Source of the DNA: JAXLYX01 sp046351215 | Lineage (GTDB): Bacteria > Myxococcota_A > Polyangia > Polyangiales > Houyiibacteriaceae | Length of the DNA: 64,000 nucleotides | Direction of reading: 5' to 3' | NCBI GenBank assembly: GCA_046351215.1 | Contig: JAXLYX010000008.1 | Location: 124,001-188,000, forward strand | Part shown: positions 15,059 through 22,925 of the stretch, one piece after another | Position numbering within the stretch: position 1 is the first letter of the stretch | How the letters are laid out: each line of letters starts with the position of its first letter | Translations under genes and position numbers: made by a program | Notes under the pieces: generated by a model | The model's input: only the letters and a program-made list of their open reading frames with translations | Told to the model about the DNA's origin: nothing | The model's database searches: none

Positions 15059-17710
15059 TCAGGGCGTGGTCACCCGCAGCACCATCGGATGGTAGAGGTC
15101 GGTGTCCGTTCCCGCCGTCACCGTCCCGTCCGGCGGGAGACCCCCTTGGGGTCGGACCCAGACGAGGTTGTTCGCCTTGTCCTGGTAGAAGCGGTCGCCG
15201 GCGCTCGCCGAGGCGACCTCCGCGACGCTCGAGGCCGCCGTGAGCCGCCGGATGCGCGCCGCGCGCGCCGAGCCCGCGCTCACTCCGTCGATCCCGTTCG
15301 GGTCGTTGTCCGTCGTGAAGTAGGCCCGTGCGTTCTTGGTCCCGTCGAAGGGCACTCCGAGCACGACGTAGTCGCTCGCCGCGTTCAGGTTGTGCAGCGT
15401 GATCAGGAGGTTCGTCTGCGGCAGCGACACTCCGGGGAAGCGGAGGGCGTACGTGCCGCCCTTCACCATCGCGAAATGACGCATCCAGCCGAGCTTCGGC
15501 GCCGTGTTCCCGTCGCCGATGGAGAAGACCGCGTTGCCGGCGTCCTGCCGCGTCACCTCGATCGGCATCATCGGCATGTAGTTGTCGGAGCCGTCGACGC
15601 TGAAGCCGAGCGCGCCGTAGTAGGGACCCACGCACGAGCGTCCGTTCTGTCCCATCGGATCGACCCATTGGCAGGTCGTGCCCGTCGTGAGGAAAGGCGT
15701 GTCGTAGACCCAATAGCTCCCGGCCGGGCCCCAATGACCCTCGGGATCCCAGAGGGCACCGGCGAGCGCGTAGTGCTCCGTGGGCCCGGGCATCGGGGAG
15801 CGGAAGCCAGGATGCGTGTTCGTCAGGTGGTTGTCGACGTTGCGGCGCATGCCGCGGTCGACCGGTCGCATGTAGTAGTCGTCCGTCTTGAAGGCGCCGC
15901 TCGGCTGCCCGGCGACGAAGGGGAGGTTGACGAAGGTGTTGCCGACGATGTCGCACTCGCTGTGGTAGGTCGCCACGCCGACGGTCGGGGCCGCACCGCT
16001 CGGGAGGGGCTCGTCGTTGTCGGAGTGCCCGACGATGAGCGCGTCCGAGATGCTGCAGTTGGTCGAGCCTCCCGAGAAGGCGGTGCCGACGTTGTCGGCG
16101 ACGACGAAGCCGCGCATGTCGATCTGCTCGGCCCGGTTCCAGAGACCGCCGAGGTCGTTCTTGTACGTCGTGAGCCGATCGAGCCCGACACGCAGGCGGT
16201 CGCTCCAGCTGCCCGTCGGCGTGCCGTTCTTGAAGGGCTGGTACTTGAACGGCGTCGTGTTGCCCGCGTTGTCGACCGGGACGAAGTCGAACATCAGGCC
16301 GAACTGTTGGTTCGTGTGCGCGACGTTGTCCTCGAAGAGGCCGAAGGGCATGTACGCGGGCCGGAGGCTCACGGCCGTGCTCGCACCGATCGAATGCTCC
16401 GGCAGCGCGTACCAGAAGCCGTTGCCCTGGCAGTCGGCGGCCACGTTGTGGCGAAGGGTGTTGTCCGGATTCGTGATCCAGAAGCCGGACGAGCCGCCTT
16501 CGAAGACCGGCCCCTCGTGCGCGAGGAGGATCTGCCCCGAGGCCGGATTGCGGACGGCGAGCGCGAGGTTCCACTCGATCGTGGTCCGTCGCTCGACCGC
16601 GTCCTCGAGGAAGATCGCGTGGCCTCGGATGTCGTGGCAGACGTTGTTCTCGAGCTTCACGCCGTTCGTCGCGTGGACCGTGATGCAGCGGTTCCTCGAG
16701 CCGCTCACCGCGATGTTGCGCACGTAGCTCGGCGTGTCGCCGAGATCCGAGCCGTCGTCCGCGTAGCTCATGCGGTGGAAGTGGACCGGATAGCGGCCGA
16801 GCCGCCCGGCCTGGCCGACGCGCTCGAACTGGACTCCGTCGATGCGTGCGAGGGCGCCGCGCATGACCATCACGTGGGCTCCGAAGCCCTGCGACTGCCA
16901 GACCGCGTCGTCCGGCGCGTGGATCACGATGTTCCGCGTCAGGTTCGCGACCTCGGCGCGCTCGTCGAGCGTGGTCCCGCCGAACGACTGCGTCTTGCCG
17001 TAGCGAGCCTTCGCGAGGCCGGCGGAGAGGCCGATCGACGTGCCCGAGGCGCTCGCCAGCGTGAGCCTCTCGGTGTGGCCCGTCGCGTAGCGGGTCGTCG
17101 GCGCCACGGCGATCGCATCACCGGGTTGCCAGTTCGTCGTCTCGGCGAGCGTGAGCGAGGTCGCGCCCGCGGCGGCGTTCGCCCCGAGGTGCGTCCAGGC
17201 GGGGACCGGCGTCACACCGACGAGCTCGAGGATGCCGCCCATGAGCAGGATGCCGCGGGTCCCCATGCCGTCCGGATCGACGTTCGTGTCGGTATCCGTC
17301 AGCGTGATCTCCGCGTGATGCGTGAACGGCGCCGCGGGCGTACCCACGCGGAGGCGTCCGTGGACCATGATCCACTTCGCCGAGAGCGAGCGGTCCGCCG
17401 TGTCGTCGAAGCCGAGGGTGCCGTTGATCGTGATGCCTCCGAGCGCCGGCGGCGTCTCGTCGAGGAGGATCGCGAGGCCCGCCGGGATCGTCACGTCCTC
17501 GCCCGCCGCCGGCTTGCGACCCGTGGGCCAGCTCGAGGGATCGGACCAACGGACGTAGGTCGGCTCGGGGATCGGCGGAACGTCGACGCCGCCGTTCGGA
17601 TTGCGCGGCGCCGTGGACTGCGAGCCGTGGCCACATCCGACGGACGTGTAGGCCAACGTGGTGAGAACGCAGAACAGGAGCGCTCGGTAGGGCGATGATG
17701 GGAACCGCAT
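15059..17710 (-). CDS. G8-domain, CEMIP-like beta-helix lipoprotein
   Basis: 883 residues. The start at 17710 follows AGAAAGG and gives a lipoprotein signal ending YTSVGCGHG. Residues about 50-140 form a G8 domain: a conserved Trp (DPSSWPTGRKPAAGEDVTI), then the LDETPPALGGITINGTLGF strands. A long right-handed beta-helix follows, with PbH1-type turns (NRCITVHATNGVKLENNVCHD, RGHAIFLEDAVE) as in human CEMIP/TMEM2 and fibrocystin-L, and a C-terminal beta region. Known: animal CEMIP degrades hyaluronan; the role of bacterial homologues is unknown. Inferred: surface binding or cleavage of a polysaccharide. It is divergent from a polysaccharide gene cassette across a 222-bp spacer with a strong inverted repeat. 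Confidence 0.85.
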   Translation of the reverse strand: MRFPSSPYRALLFCVLTTLAYTSVGCGHGSQSTAPRNPNGGVDVPPIPEPTYVRWSDPSSWPTGRKPAAGEDVTIPAGLAILLDETPPALGGITINGTLGFDDTADRSLSAKWIMVHGRLRVGTPAAPFTHHAEITLTDTDTNVDPDGMGTRGILLMGGILELVGVTPVPAWTHLGANAAAGATSLTLAETTNWQPGDAIAVAPTTRYATGHTERLTLASASGTSIGLSAGLAKARYGKTQSFGGTTLDERAEVANLTRNIVIHAPDDAVWQSQGFGAHVMVMRGALARIDGVQFERVGQAGRLGRYPVHFHRMSYADDGSDLGDTPSYVRNIAVSGSRNRCITVHATNGVKLENNVCHDIRGHAIFLEDAVERRTTIEWNLALAVRNPASGQILLAHEGPVFEGGSSGFWITNPDNTLRHNVAADCQGNGFWYALPEHSIGASTAVSLRPAYMPFGLFEDNVAHTNQQFGLMFDFVPVDNAGNTTPFKYQPFKNGTPTGSWSDRLRVGLDRLTTYKNDLGGLWNRAEQIDMRGFVVADNVGTAFSGGSTNCSISDALIVGHSDNDEPLPSGAAPTVGVATYHSECDIVGNTFVNLPFVAGQPSGAFKTDDYYMRPVDRGMRRNVDNHLTNTHPGFRSPMPGPTEHYALAGALWDPEGHWGPAGSYWVYDTPFLTTGTTCQWVDPMGQNGRSCVGPYYGALGFSVDGSDNYMPMMPIEVTRQDAGNAVFSIGDGNTAPKLGWMRHFAMVKGGTYALRFPGVSLPQTNLLITLHNLNAASDYVVLGVPFDGTKNARAYFTTDNDPNGIDGVSAGSARAARIRRLTAASSVAEVASASAGDRFYQDKANNLVWVRPQGGLPPDGTVTAGTDTDLYHPMVLRVTTP

Positions 17711-17777
17711 CCTTTCTTCATAGCCATGCGGGCGATGGGAACAAGTACGGAAAGCCACGTTCGGGGACGTCGCGCGT

Positions 17778-17825
17778 GAACGAATGTACGTTCACTGCAC
17801 CATGCATAGAACGTACATTTCGTTC
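17778..17825. promoter_or_regulatory. Long inverted repeat in a divergent promoter region
   Basis: GAACGAATGTACGTTC (17778-17793) and its reverse complement with one extra base (17809-17825) are separated by a 15-nt spacer. Each arm itself contains a shorter GAACG...CGTTC dyad. The block is AT-richer than its surroundings. It lies between the G8 lipoprotein and the GT cassette, 68 bp from the former's start and 107 bp before the latter's, and is a good candidate for an operator controlling both. Confidence 0.6.
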
Positions 17826-17932
17826 TCCTCGGCCGGCCCCTTCCCGACGAGCCGCGGTTTCGCGGCACCTTCCTCTGGGCCAAGATCCGATCGAGTCCGC
17901 GACCCCGCCCACGGAGAGAGCCTTTCGTCCCC

Positions 17933-18898
17933 ATGCGTCCCGAGCTGGCCATCCTGATCCTCAACTACCGGACGACCGAGATGACGCTCGACTGCCTCGA
18001 GTCGCTCGCCGCCGACGTCACGCCGACGATGACGGTCGTGGTGGTCGACAACGCCTCCGGCGACGGCTCGGCGGATCGCATCGAGAAGGGCATCGACGAA
18101 CGAGGCTACGGGGCATGGGCGCGCGTGCTCCGCTCGCCGGTCAACGGTGGCTTCGCCGCGGGCAACAACTTCGGCATGCGCTCGGTCGACGCCGACGCCT
18201 ACGTGCTGCTCAACAGCGACACGATCGTGCGGCCCGGCGTGATGCCCGGCTTGCTCGACGCGATGCGCAGGCATCCGGAAGCCGGTCTCCTCGCCCCCGG
18301 GATGGTCGACGGCGAGGGGCGGTTCGATCAGAGCTTCTTCCGCGAACCCGCACCGCCGACGGAGCTGCTCCGAGCCGCCCAGACGGGAGTGCTCACGAAG
18401 GTCCTCTCCCGTTTCGATCCGATCCTCCCGCGCTCCGAACGACCGATCGAGCCCGATTGGGTCGGCTTCGCCTGCGTCCTCGTGCCGAAGCACGTCGTCC
18501 AGAAGGTGGGCATGCTCGACGAGGGCTTCTTCATGTACTTCGAGGACATCGATTACTGCCGGCGCGTGCGCGAGGCGGGGTACTCGATCCTCGTGTTGCC
18601 GCACCTCGAGGTCGTGCACCTCCAGGGAGCGAGCTCGCGGATCTCGGCGCAGGGGACCCGGCAGAAGCGCGCCCCTCGGTACTTCTACGAGTCACGCGCG
18701 CGCTACTACGCGAAGTACTACGGCACGCACGGGCTGTGGATGGCGAACGGCTTCTGGTACGCCGGCCGTTGCCTTTCCTGGGTGCGGGAGTACCTTGGAA
18801 ACCGGTCGCCGCACGATCGGGAGAACGAGGCGGTCGACATCTGGATCAACGCCCTCCACCCGATGCGCGAGTCGAGCGCGAGAGCCTCGAAGTCATGA
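17933..18898 (+). CDS. Family-2 glycosyltransferase (rhamnosyltransferase-like)
   Basis: 321 residues. GT-A fold motifs are in order: LAILILNYRTTEMTLDCLES, VVVVDNASGDGS, NGGFAAGNNFGMR, then YVLLNSDT (a DxD-equivalent NSD metal/sugar-nucleotide site), and FFMYFEDIDYCRRVREAGY, the ED/xxDYCxR motif typical of WbbL-type rhamnosyltransferases. The enzyme would transfer a sugar from a nucleotide donor to a growing glycan on the cytoplasmic face. GGAGAGAG lies about 13 nt before the ATG. First of four genes that are coupled or closely spaced; its stop overlaps the next start (ATGA). Confidence 0.9.
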   Translation: MRPELAILILNYRTTEMTLDCLESLAADVTPTMTVVVVDNASGDGSADRIEKGIDERGYGAWARVLRSPVNGGFAAGNNFGMRSVDADAYVLLNSDTIVRPGVMPGLLDAMRRHPEAGLLAPGMVDGEGRFDQSFFREPAPPTELLRAAQTGVLTKVLSRFDPILPRSERPIEPDWVGFACVLVPKHVVQKVGMLDEGFFMYFEDIDYCRRVREAGYSILVLPHLEVVHLQGASSRISAQGTRQKRAPRYFYESRARYYAKYYGTHGLWMANGFWYAGRCLSWVREYLGNRSPHDRENEAVDIWINALHPMRESSARASKS

Positions 18899-19515
18899 CG
18901 GACTCCGCCCATCACCCCCCGTCGCACGACGAGCCGCTGCCCAAGGGGGACACCAACCAGAACCCGGAGGGCATCTCCCTCCTCGAATTGCTGCGCGAGG
19001 ACTTCCGCACCTACGAGCGCAACCCTCTCGAGCCCGGCTTCTGGGCGGTCGCCGTGCATCGGCTCGGCAACGCGCGCATGGACGTGAAGTCGAAGGTGCT
19101 GAGGGCCCCCCTCTCGGTCGCCTACAAGGCGGCCTTCCTCGGCATCGACTGGCTCTGGGGCATCGACCTCTCGTACACGGTGAAGCTCGGACGACGCGTC
19201 CGCCTCTGGCACCACGGAGGCATGACGCTCGGCGCACGCTCCATCGGCGACGACGTGCACATCCGTCAGAACACCACCCTCGGCCTCGTCGAGCGTCACG
19301 ACATGGGCAAGCCGGTCATCGGCGACCGCGTCGACATCGGCGCCGGCGCGTGCGTGCTCGGCGGGGTCACGGTCGGCGACGACTGCGTGATCGGCGCGAA
19401 CTCGGTGGTGGTGAAGGACCTCCCGCACGGCACCGTCGCGTTCGGCGTCCCGGCGCGCCCGGTGAGCCTCAAGGCCAACGAGCGCAATCGGCGCGAAGAG
19501 TCCGAGTCCAAGTGA
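18895..19515 (+). CDS. Left-handed beta-helix acyltransferase (serine-acetyltransferase-like)
   Basis: 206 residues, starting in a 4-nt overlap with the GT2 stop. An N-terminal helical part (LLELLREDFRTYERNPLEPGFWAV) resembles the SAT helical region. Hexapeptide repeats of a left-handed beta-helix follow: GRRVRLWHHGGMTLGARSIGD and IGDRVDIGAGACVLGGVTVGDD, with a likely catalytic His in the HHGG stretch, and a loop ending in VAFGVPARPV. Such CysE-like proteins in polysaccharide clusters often acetylate sugars rather than serine. Context here (glycosyltransferases and an SGNH hydrolase) favours glycan O-acetylation. Serine acetyltransferase activity remains an alternative. Confidence 0.85.
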   Translation: MTDSAHHPPSHDEPLPKGDTNQNPEGISLLELLREDFRTYERNPLEPGFWAVAVHRLGNARMDVKSKVLRAPLSVAYKAAFLGIDWLWGIDLSYTVKLGRRVRLWHHGGMTLGARSIGDDVHIRQNTTLGLVERHDMGKPVIGDRVDIGAGACVLGGVTVGDDCVIGANSVVVKDLPHGTVAFGVPARPVSLKANERNRREESESK

Positions 19516-20276
19516 AGGAGGACGACACGCTCGAGGCCGAGCTCCGCGTGCTCCGCTCGGCGCGCATCCTCTTCGCGCACCACTCCGTCGGCCGCGACCT
19601 CCTCGGCGGGATGCAGGCCCTCGCGGCCGGGACCCGGGAGGGCGCGATCCGCACGCTCACGCTCGAAGAAGCCCGTCGCGCACCCGGGCCCGGGCTCGTC
19701 GACGTCTCGGGCGGGAGGAACACCGATCCGGGCAGCAAGCTCGAGTTCTTCGAGCGCATCCTCGAGGCGAATCCCGATCTCGCGCCGGACGTCGCGCTCC
19801 TCAAGCTCTGCTACGTGGACATCGATCCGAGCACGGACGTGGAGGCCCTCTTCGCCCGCTACGAGCGCACCCTCCGCGAGCTCGCCCGCCGCTTTCCCTC
19901 CACTCGTTTCGGGCACGTGACGACGCCGCTGACCCGACGTCCGACGGACGTGCGCTCGCGCGTGAAGCGCCTGCTCGGACGGATGGTCTGGGAAGACGAG
20001 TCGAACGTCCGCCGCCACGCGTACAACGAACGTCTCCGGGAGGCCTTCGCGGCGGATCCGATCTTCGATCTCGCGGCCGTCGAGTCGACGCGTCCCGACG
20101 GGAGCCGCGAGACCTTCGAGCGCGAGGGTGGGGTGCATCCGGCGCTCGTCCCCGCGTACACGCACGACGGGGGCCATCTGAACACGCTCGGCGCGCGGGT
20201 GGCCGGACGCGCCATGATCCGGTTCCTCGCGCGGACGCTCGAGTCGATCGCGTGCGGCGATGCGCGTTCCTGCTAG
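19512..20276 (+). CDS. SGNH/GDSL-like hydrolase of a glycan cassette
   Basis: 254 residues from a GTG overlapping the previous stop by 4 nt (GTGA). Seen: an early strand and turn ARILFAHHSVGRDLLGG in place of a GDS motif, a middle DVALLKLCYVDIDPSTD, and a C-terminal TPLTRRP followed later by GHLNTLGARVAG, in which the conserved His sits. The overall pattern resembles SGNH hydrolases found in polysaccharide loci, where they act as esterases or as acetyl-transfer partners. Residue assignment for block I is uncertain because Ser within HHSVG would have to serve as nucleophile. Together with the adjacent acyltransferase this suggests acyl decoration and editing of one glycan. Confidence 0.7.
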   Translation: MKEDDTLEAELRVLRSARILFAHHSVGRDLLGGMQALAAGTREGAIRTLTLEEARRAPGPGLVDVSGGRNTDPGSKLEFFERILEANPDLAPDVALLKLCYVDIDPSTDVEALFARYERTLRELARRFPSTRFGHVTTPLTRRPTDVRSRVKRLLGRMVWEDESNVRRHAYNERLREAFAADPIFDLAAVESTRPDGSRETFEREGGVHPALVPAYTHDGGHLNTLGARVAGRAMIRFLARTLESIACGDARSC

Positions 20277-20279
20277 CCT
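20274..20279 (+). promoter_or_regulatory. Possible internal -10 element TAGCCT
   Basis: TAGCCT lies 9 nt before the GT4 start at 20289 and no Shine-Dalgarno sequence is visible. It could give a short-leader internal transcript for the last gene of the cassette. Confidence 0.35.
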
Positions 20280-20288
20280 CGGCTCGCG

Positions 20289-21488
20289 ATGACGCGGGTC
20301 GCCTATCTCGTGCCGGAATGGCCGTCCCAGACACACGCCTTCTTCCATCGGGAGCTCTCGGCGCTCCGTGGGCTGGGCGACACCGTCTTCCTCTTCTCGA
20401 CGCGTAGGCCGCCCGACGACGCCTGTCGCCACGACTTCGCGGTCGAGGCCCGGGCGACGACGCACTACGTCTTCCCCCCGCGCGTCGCCACGGCGGCGGC
20501 GATGCTCGCACGGAGGCCCGCCTCTGCCGCGAAGGCCCTCGCCTACGTCGCCACGCTCTCGGAGACCTCGCCGAAGGGAAGGGCGCGCCTCGTCGCGCTC
20601 CTCGCCTGCGCGGCCGATCTCGTCGCGCGCGCCGAGGAGCTCGGGGTCGAGCACCTGCACGTGCATTCCTGCGCCGATGCGGCCCACCTGGCGGTGATGG
20701 TCCACCTCCTCTCGCCGGGCATCACGTACAGCCTCACGCTCCACGGCGACCTGCCGGTGTACGGCGTCGACCACGCGAAGAAGATGGAGCGCGCGGCCTT
20801 CGTCTCGGCCGTGACGCGCCCGCTGCAGAAGCAGATCGTCGACGCGACCTCGCTGCGCGAGGCGCGCGTGCCCGTGATCACCATGGGCGTCGACACCGAC
20901 CGGTTCTCGCCGCCGGCCTCTCGATCGAGCGACGAAGGCGCCCTCCGCCTGCTCACGGTCGCACGCCTCAACCCGACGAAGGGACACGTGCATGCGCTCG
21001 AGGCGGTGCGACGGGTCCGCGAAAAGGGCCTCGACGTCCGCTACACGATCGCGGGCAGCGGCCCGCACGAGGCGGCGGTCCGTGCGGCGATCGCCGAGCG
21101 GGGCCTCGAGTCGTCGGTGGAGATGCTCGGCAGCATCGGCGAGGAGGAGGTGCTCGCGCGCCTCCGGGCGTCGGACGCGTTCGTGCTCCCGAGCTTCGGC
21201 CTCGGCGAGGCCGCACCCGTGAGCGTGATGGAGGCGATGGCCACCGGGCTCCCCGTGATCTGCTCCCTCATTGGCGGCACGGGCGACATGATCACCGACG
21301 GCGTCGACGGTTTCCTCGTGCCCCAGCAGGACGAGGACGCGCTCGCCGATCGCATCGAGCGCCTTTCGCGCGATGCGTCGCTCCGTGCGACGATCGGCGC
21401 GGCGGCACGACGGCGCGCGGTGGACGTCTTCGACTATCGGAAGACGGCGAAGGCCCTGCACGACGCGATCGCCGCGGCGCGCCACTGA
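20289..21488 (+). CDS. Family-4 glycosyltransferase (GT-B)
   Basis: 399 residues with a clear two-domain GT-B layout. The N-terminal half begins VAYLVPEWPSQTHAFFHREL and contains HVHSCADAAHLAVM. The C-terminal half has LLTVARLNPTKGHVHALEAV, then YTIAGSGPHEAAV, LRASDAFVLPSFGLGEAAPVSVMEAMATGLPVI, the EX7E-type nucleotide-sugar-binding motif. Closest in style to colanic-acid/exopolysaccharide GT4 enzymes. It begins 12 bp after the SGNH gene and completes the cassette. The product glycan is unknown; with only two glycosyltransferases and no flippase or polymerase here, the locus must cooperate with genes elsewhere. Confidence 0.9.
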   Translation: MTRVAYLVPEWPSQTHAFFHRELSALRGLGDTVFLFSTRRPPDDACRHDFAVEARATTHYVFPPRVATAAAMLARRPASAAKALAYVATLSETSPKGRARLVALLACAADLVARAEELGVEHLHVHSCADAAHLAVMVHLLSPGITYSLTLHGDLPVYGVDHAKKMERAAFVSAVTRPLQKQIVDATSLREARVPVITMGVDTDRFSPPASRSSDEGALRLLTVARLNPTKGHVHALEAVRRVREKGLDVRYTIAGSGPHEAAVRAAIAERGLESSVEMLGSIGEEEVLARLRASDAFVLPSFGLGEAAPVSVMEAMATGLPVICSLIGGTGDMITDGVDGFLVPQQDEDALADRIERLSRDASLRATIGAAARRRAVDVFDYRKTAKALHDAIAAARH

Positions 21489-21504
21489 GCCCGTCGCCGC
21501 GCGC

Positions 21505-22884
21505 TCAGCGATCCGCCCAGCCGCACGTACGCTTCGCCTCTTCGAGCCGCGACACGAGCGCTCCCCACTCGGCCGCCGCCGCGGGCGCGGTCGGAGGACG
21601 GAGGCGGAGCAGGCGCGTCGTCACGCCACGCGAATTGCCTTCCCACTCGAAGGCGAGGTCCGAGAGCCGGATGTCGTTCGCGGCGAGCGCGCGGCTCCGC
21701 CGCTCGACGTCGCGTCCGCGCGCCTCGCCCGTCATGTCGGCCTCGAAGGCGTCGATCTCGTCGAAGTACGCCTCGTTGTGCTCCGCGCCCGCGATGCTGC
21801 GGAGGCGGAGACCGGCGAGGGTGCGCGCCGTGCGGCAGCGCGCCTCGTCGTCCCCGAGGAAGCTCGCGAGCGCGTCGAGCGCGGACGAGATCGCGTCGAG
21901 ATCCGTCGCGAGCTCGGTCCTCCGCGTCGTCGCCCGTGCCCAGTCGATCGCGTGCGCTCCGCGGAGGCGCACGGCATCCGCCCGCACCGGGTCCACGGGA
22001 TCGACGAGGGTCGCGATGCGCGCGAGGATCGTGGCGCGCTCCGCGGTCCAGTCCTGGCGCAGGCCCTCTTCCGGCATGGGCTCCCCGGTGTCCTGCTCCT
22101 GGGAGTCGACGCCGCCCGCGAGGTTCGCCCAGGCCTCCGCGAAGAAGGCGAGATCGCGTCGCTGCTGTCGATCGACCGACGCTCGATCGAGCGTCGACGG
22201 ATCGGGACGCGGCGTCGGGAGCGAGCCCACGCCCGTCCTCGGGAGACGCGTGCCGGGCGCCGCGCCGGGCGCTCGTCCGAGCACTTGCAGCTCCGAGATG
22301 CACGTCTCCCGCCACGTCGGTCGAGTCCCGGGGACGACCTCGAGCACCTCGATGCGGTAGACGCCGCCCGGGCCCCCGACCGGGAGCCGGACGGGGGTGC
22401 GCGAGGCGACGTCGAGCGGGAGCTCGCCGAGCGGAGTCCCGTCGCGCGAGACGCGCACGCGCGACACGCGATGGTTCCCGAGGAAGAGGTCGTGGTCGCC
22501 GCTCCCCTTCGTGAAGCCGGGCGTCATCGCGAGGGCGACGACCTCGGCCTCCGCGGGCACGCGCACCTCGATGTACGCGCCGACGAGGTCGCCCGTCTTC
22601 GAATTCCAGGCCGTCTCGAGATCGCCGTCGACGAGGTGGAGCGCTTGGCTCGCCCGATCCCGATACACGGAGGAGACGGCCACGTCCGTTCCGATCGCGT
22701 GGAGCAGGTCGACCGGATCGGAAGGCGCTGGCGCGGCAACCGCCGGAGCCGCAGCCGTGCGAGCGTTCGCGGGCGGTTCGGAGGCGGCGTTCGTTCGGGG
22801 CGCGGACGATCCCCCTTCTCCGCCGCCGCATCCGGAGACGAGGAGGGAAGCCGCGAGGGCGACGCTCGAGGGTCGGAGCTCCAT
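21505..22884 (-). CDS. Lipoprotein with NADase-type glycan-binding domain
   Basis: 459 residues. The signal ends LLVSGCGGG, followed by an Ala/Pro/Asn-rich tether. Residues about 70-190 match the discoidin-like 'NADase-type glycan-binding' domain: SSVYRDRASQALHLVDGD, AYIEVRVPAEAEVVALAMTPGF and a DHDLFLGNHRVSRVRV strand pair. The C-terminal ~220 residues form a helical domain (RRDLAFFAEAW..., ERATILARIATLV, EARCRTARTLAGLRL, ending TCGW) that recurs in the separate lipoprotein at 35938-36786. TAGCAT lies exactly 6 nt before the ATG with no Shine-Dalgarno sequence. Inferred: a surface glycan-binding protein; the helical domain has no known function. Confidence 0.75.
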   Translation of the reverse strand: MELRPSSVALAASLLVSGCGGGEGGSSAPRTNAASEPPANARTAAAPAVAAPAPSDPVDLLHAIGTDVAVSSVYRDRASQALHLVDGDLETAWNSKTGDLVGAYIEVRVPAEAEVVALAMTPGFTKGSGDHDLFLGNHRVSRVRVSRDGTPLGELPLDVASRTPVRLPVGGPGGVYRIEVLEVVPGTRPTWRETCISELQVLGRAPGAAPGTRLPRTGVGSLPTPRPDPSTLDRASVDRQQRRDLAFFAEAWANLAGGVDSQEQDTGEPMPEEGLRQDWTAERATILARIATLVDPVDPVRADAVRLRGAHAIDWARATTRRTELATDLDAISSALDALASFLGDDEARCRTARTLAGLRLRSIAGAEHNEAYFDEIDAFEADMTGEARGRDVERRSRALAANDIRLSDLAFEWEGNSRGVTTRLLRLRPPTAPAAAAEWGALVSRLEEAKRTCGWADR

Positions 22885-22890
22885 CGCGCG

Positions 22891-22896
22891 ATGCTA
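22891..22896 (-). promoter_or_regulatory. -10 element TAGCAT of a leaderless gene
   Basis: TAGCAT, then CGCGCG, then ATG at 22884 reading leftward. Exact 6-nt spacing and no Shine-Dalgarno sequence. Confidence 0.55.
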
Positions 22897-22925
22897 TCGC
22901 ACCGGCGCTCGGGGCAGAGCCCCCC

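Noticed and set aside
15089..17698. Long plus-strand open frame opposite the G8 lipoprotein
   Set aside because: Composition is charge- and Arg-rich with no signal or motif; the minus-strand reading has clear G8 and beta-helix motifs.
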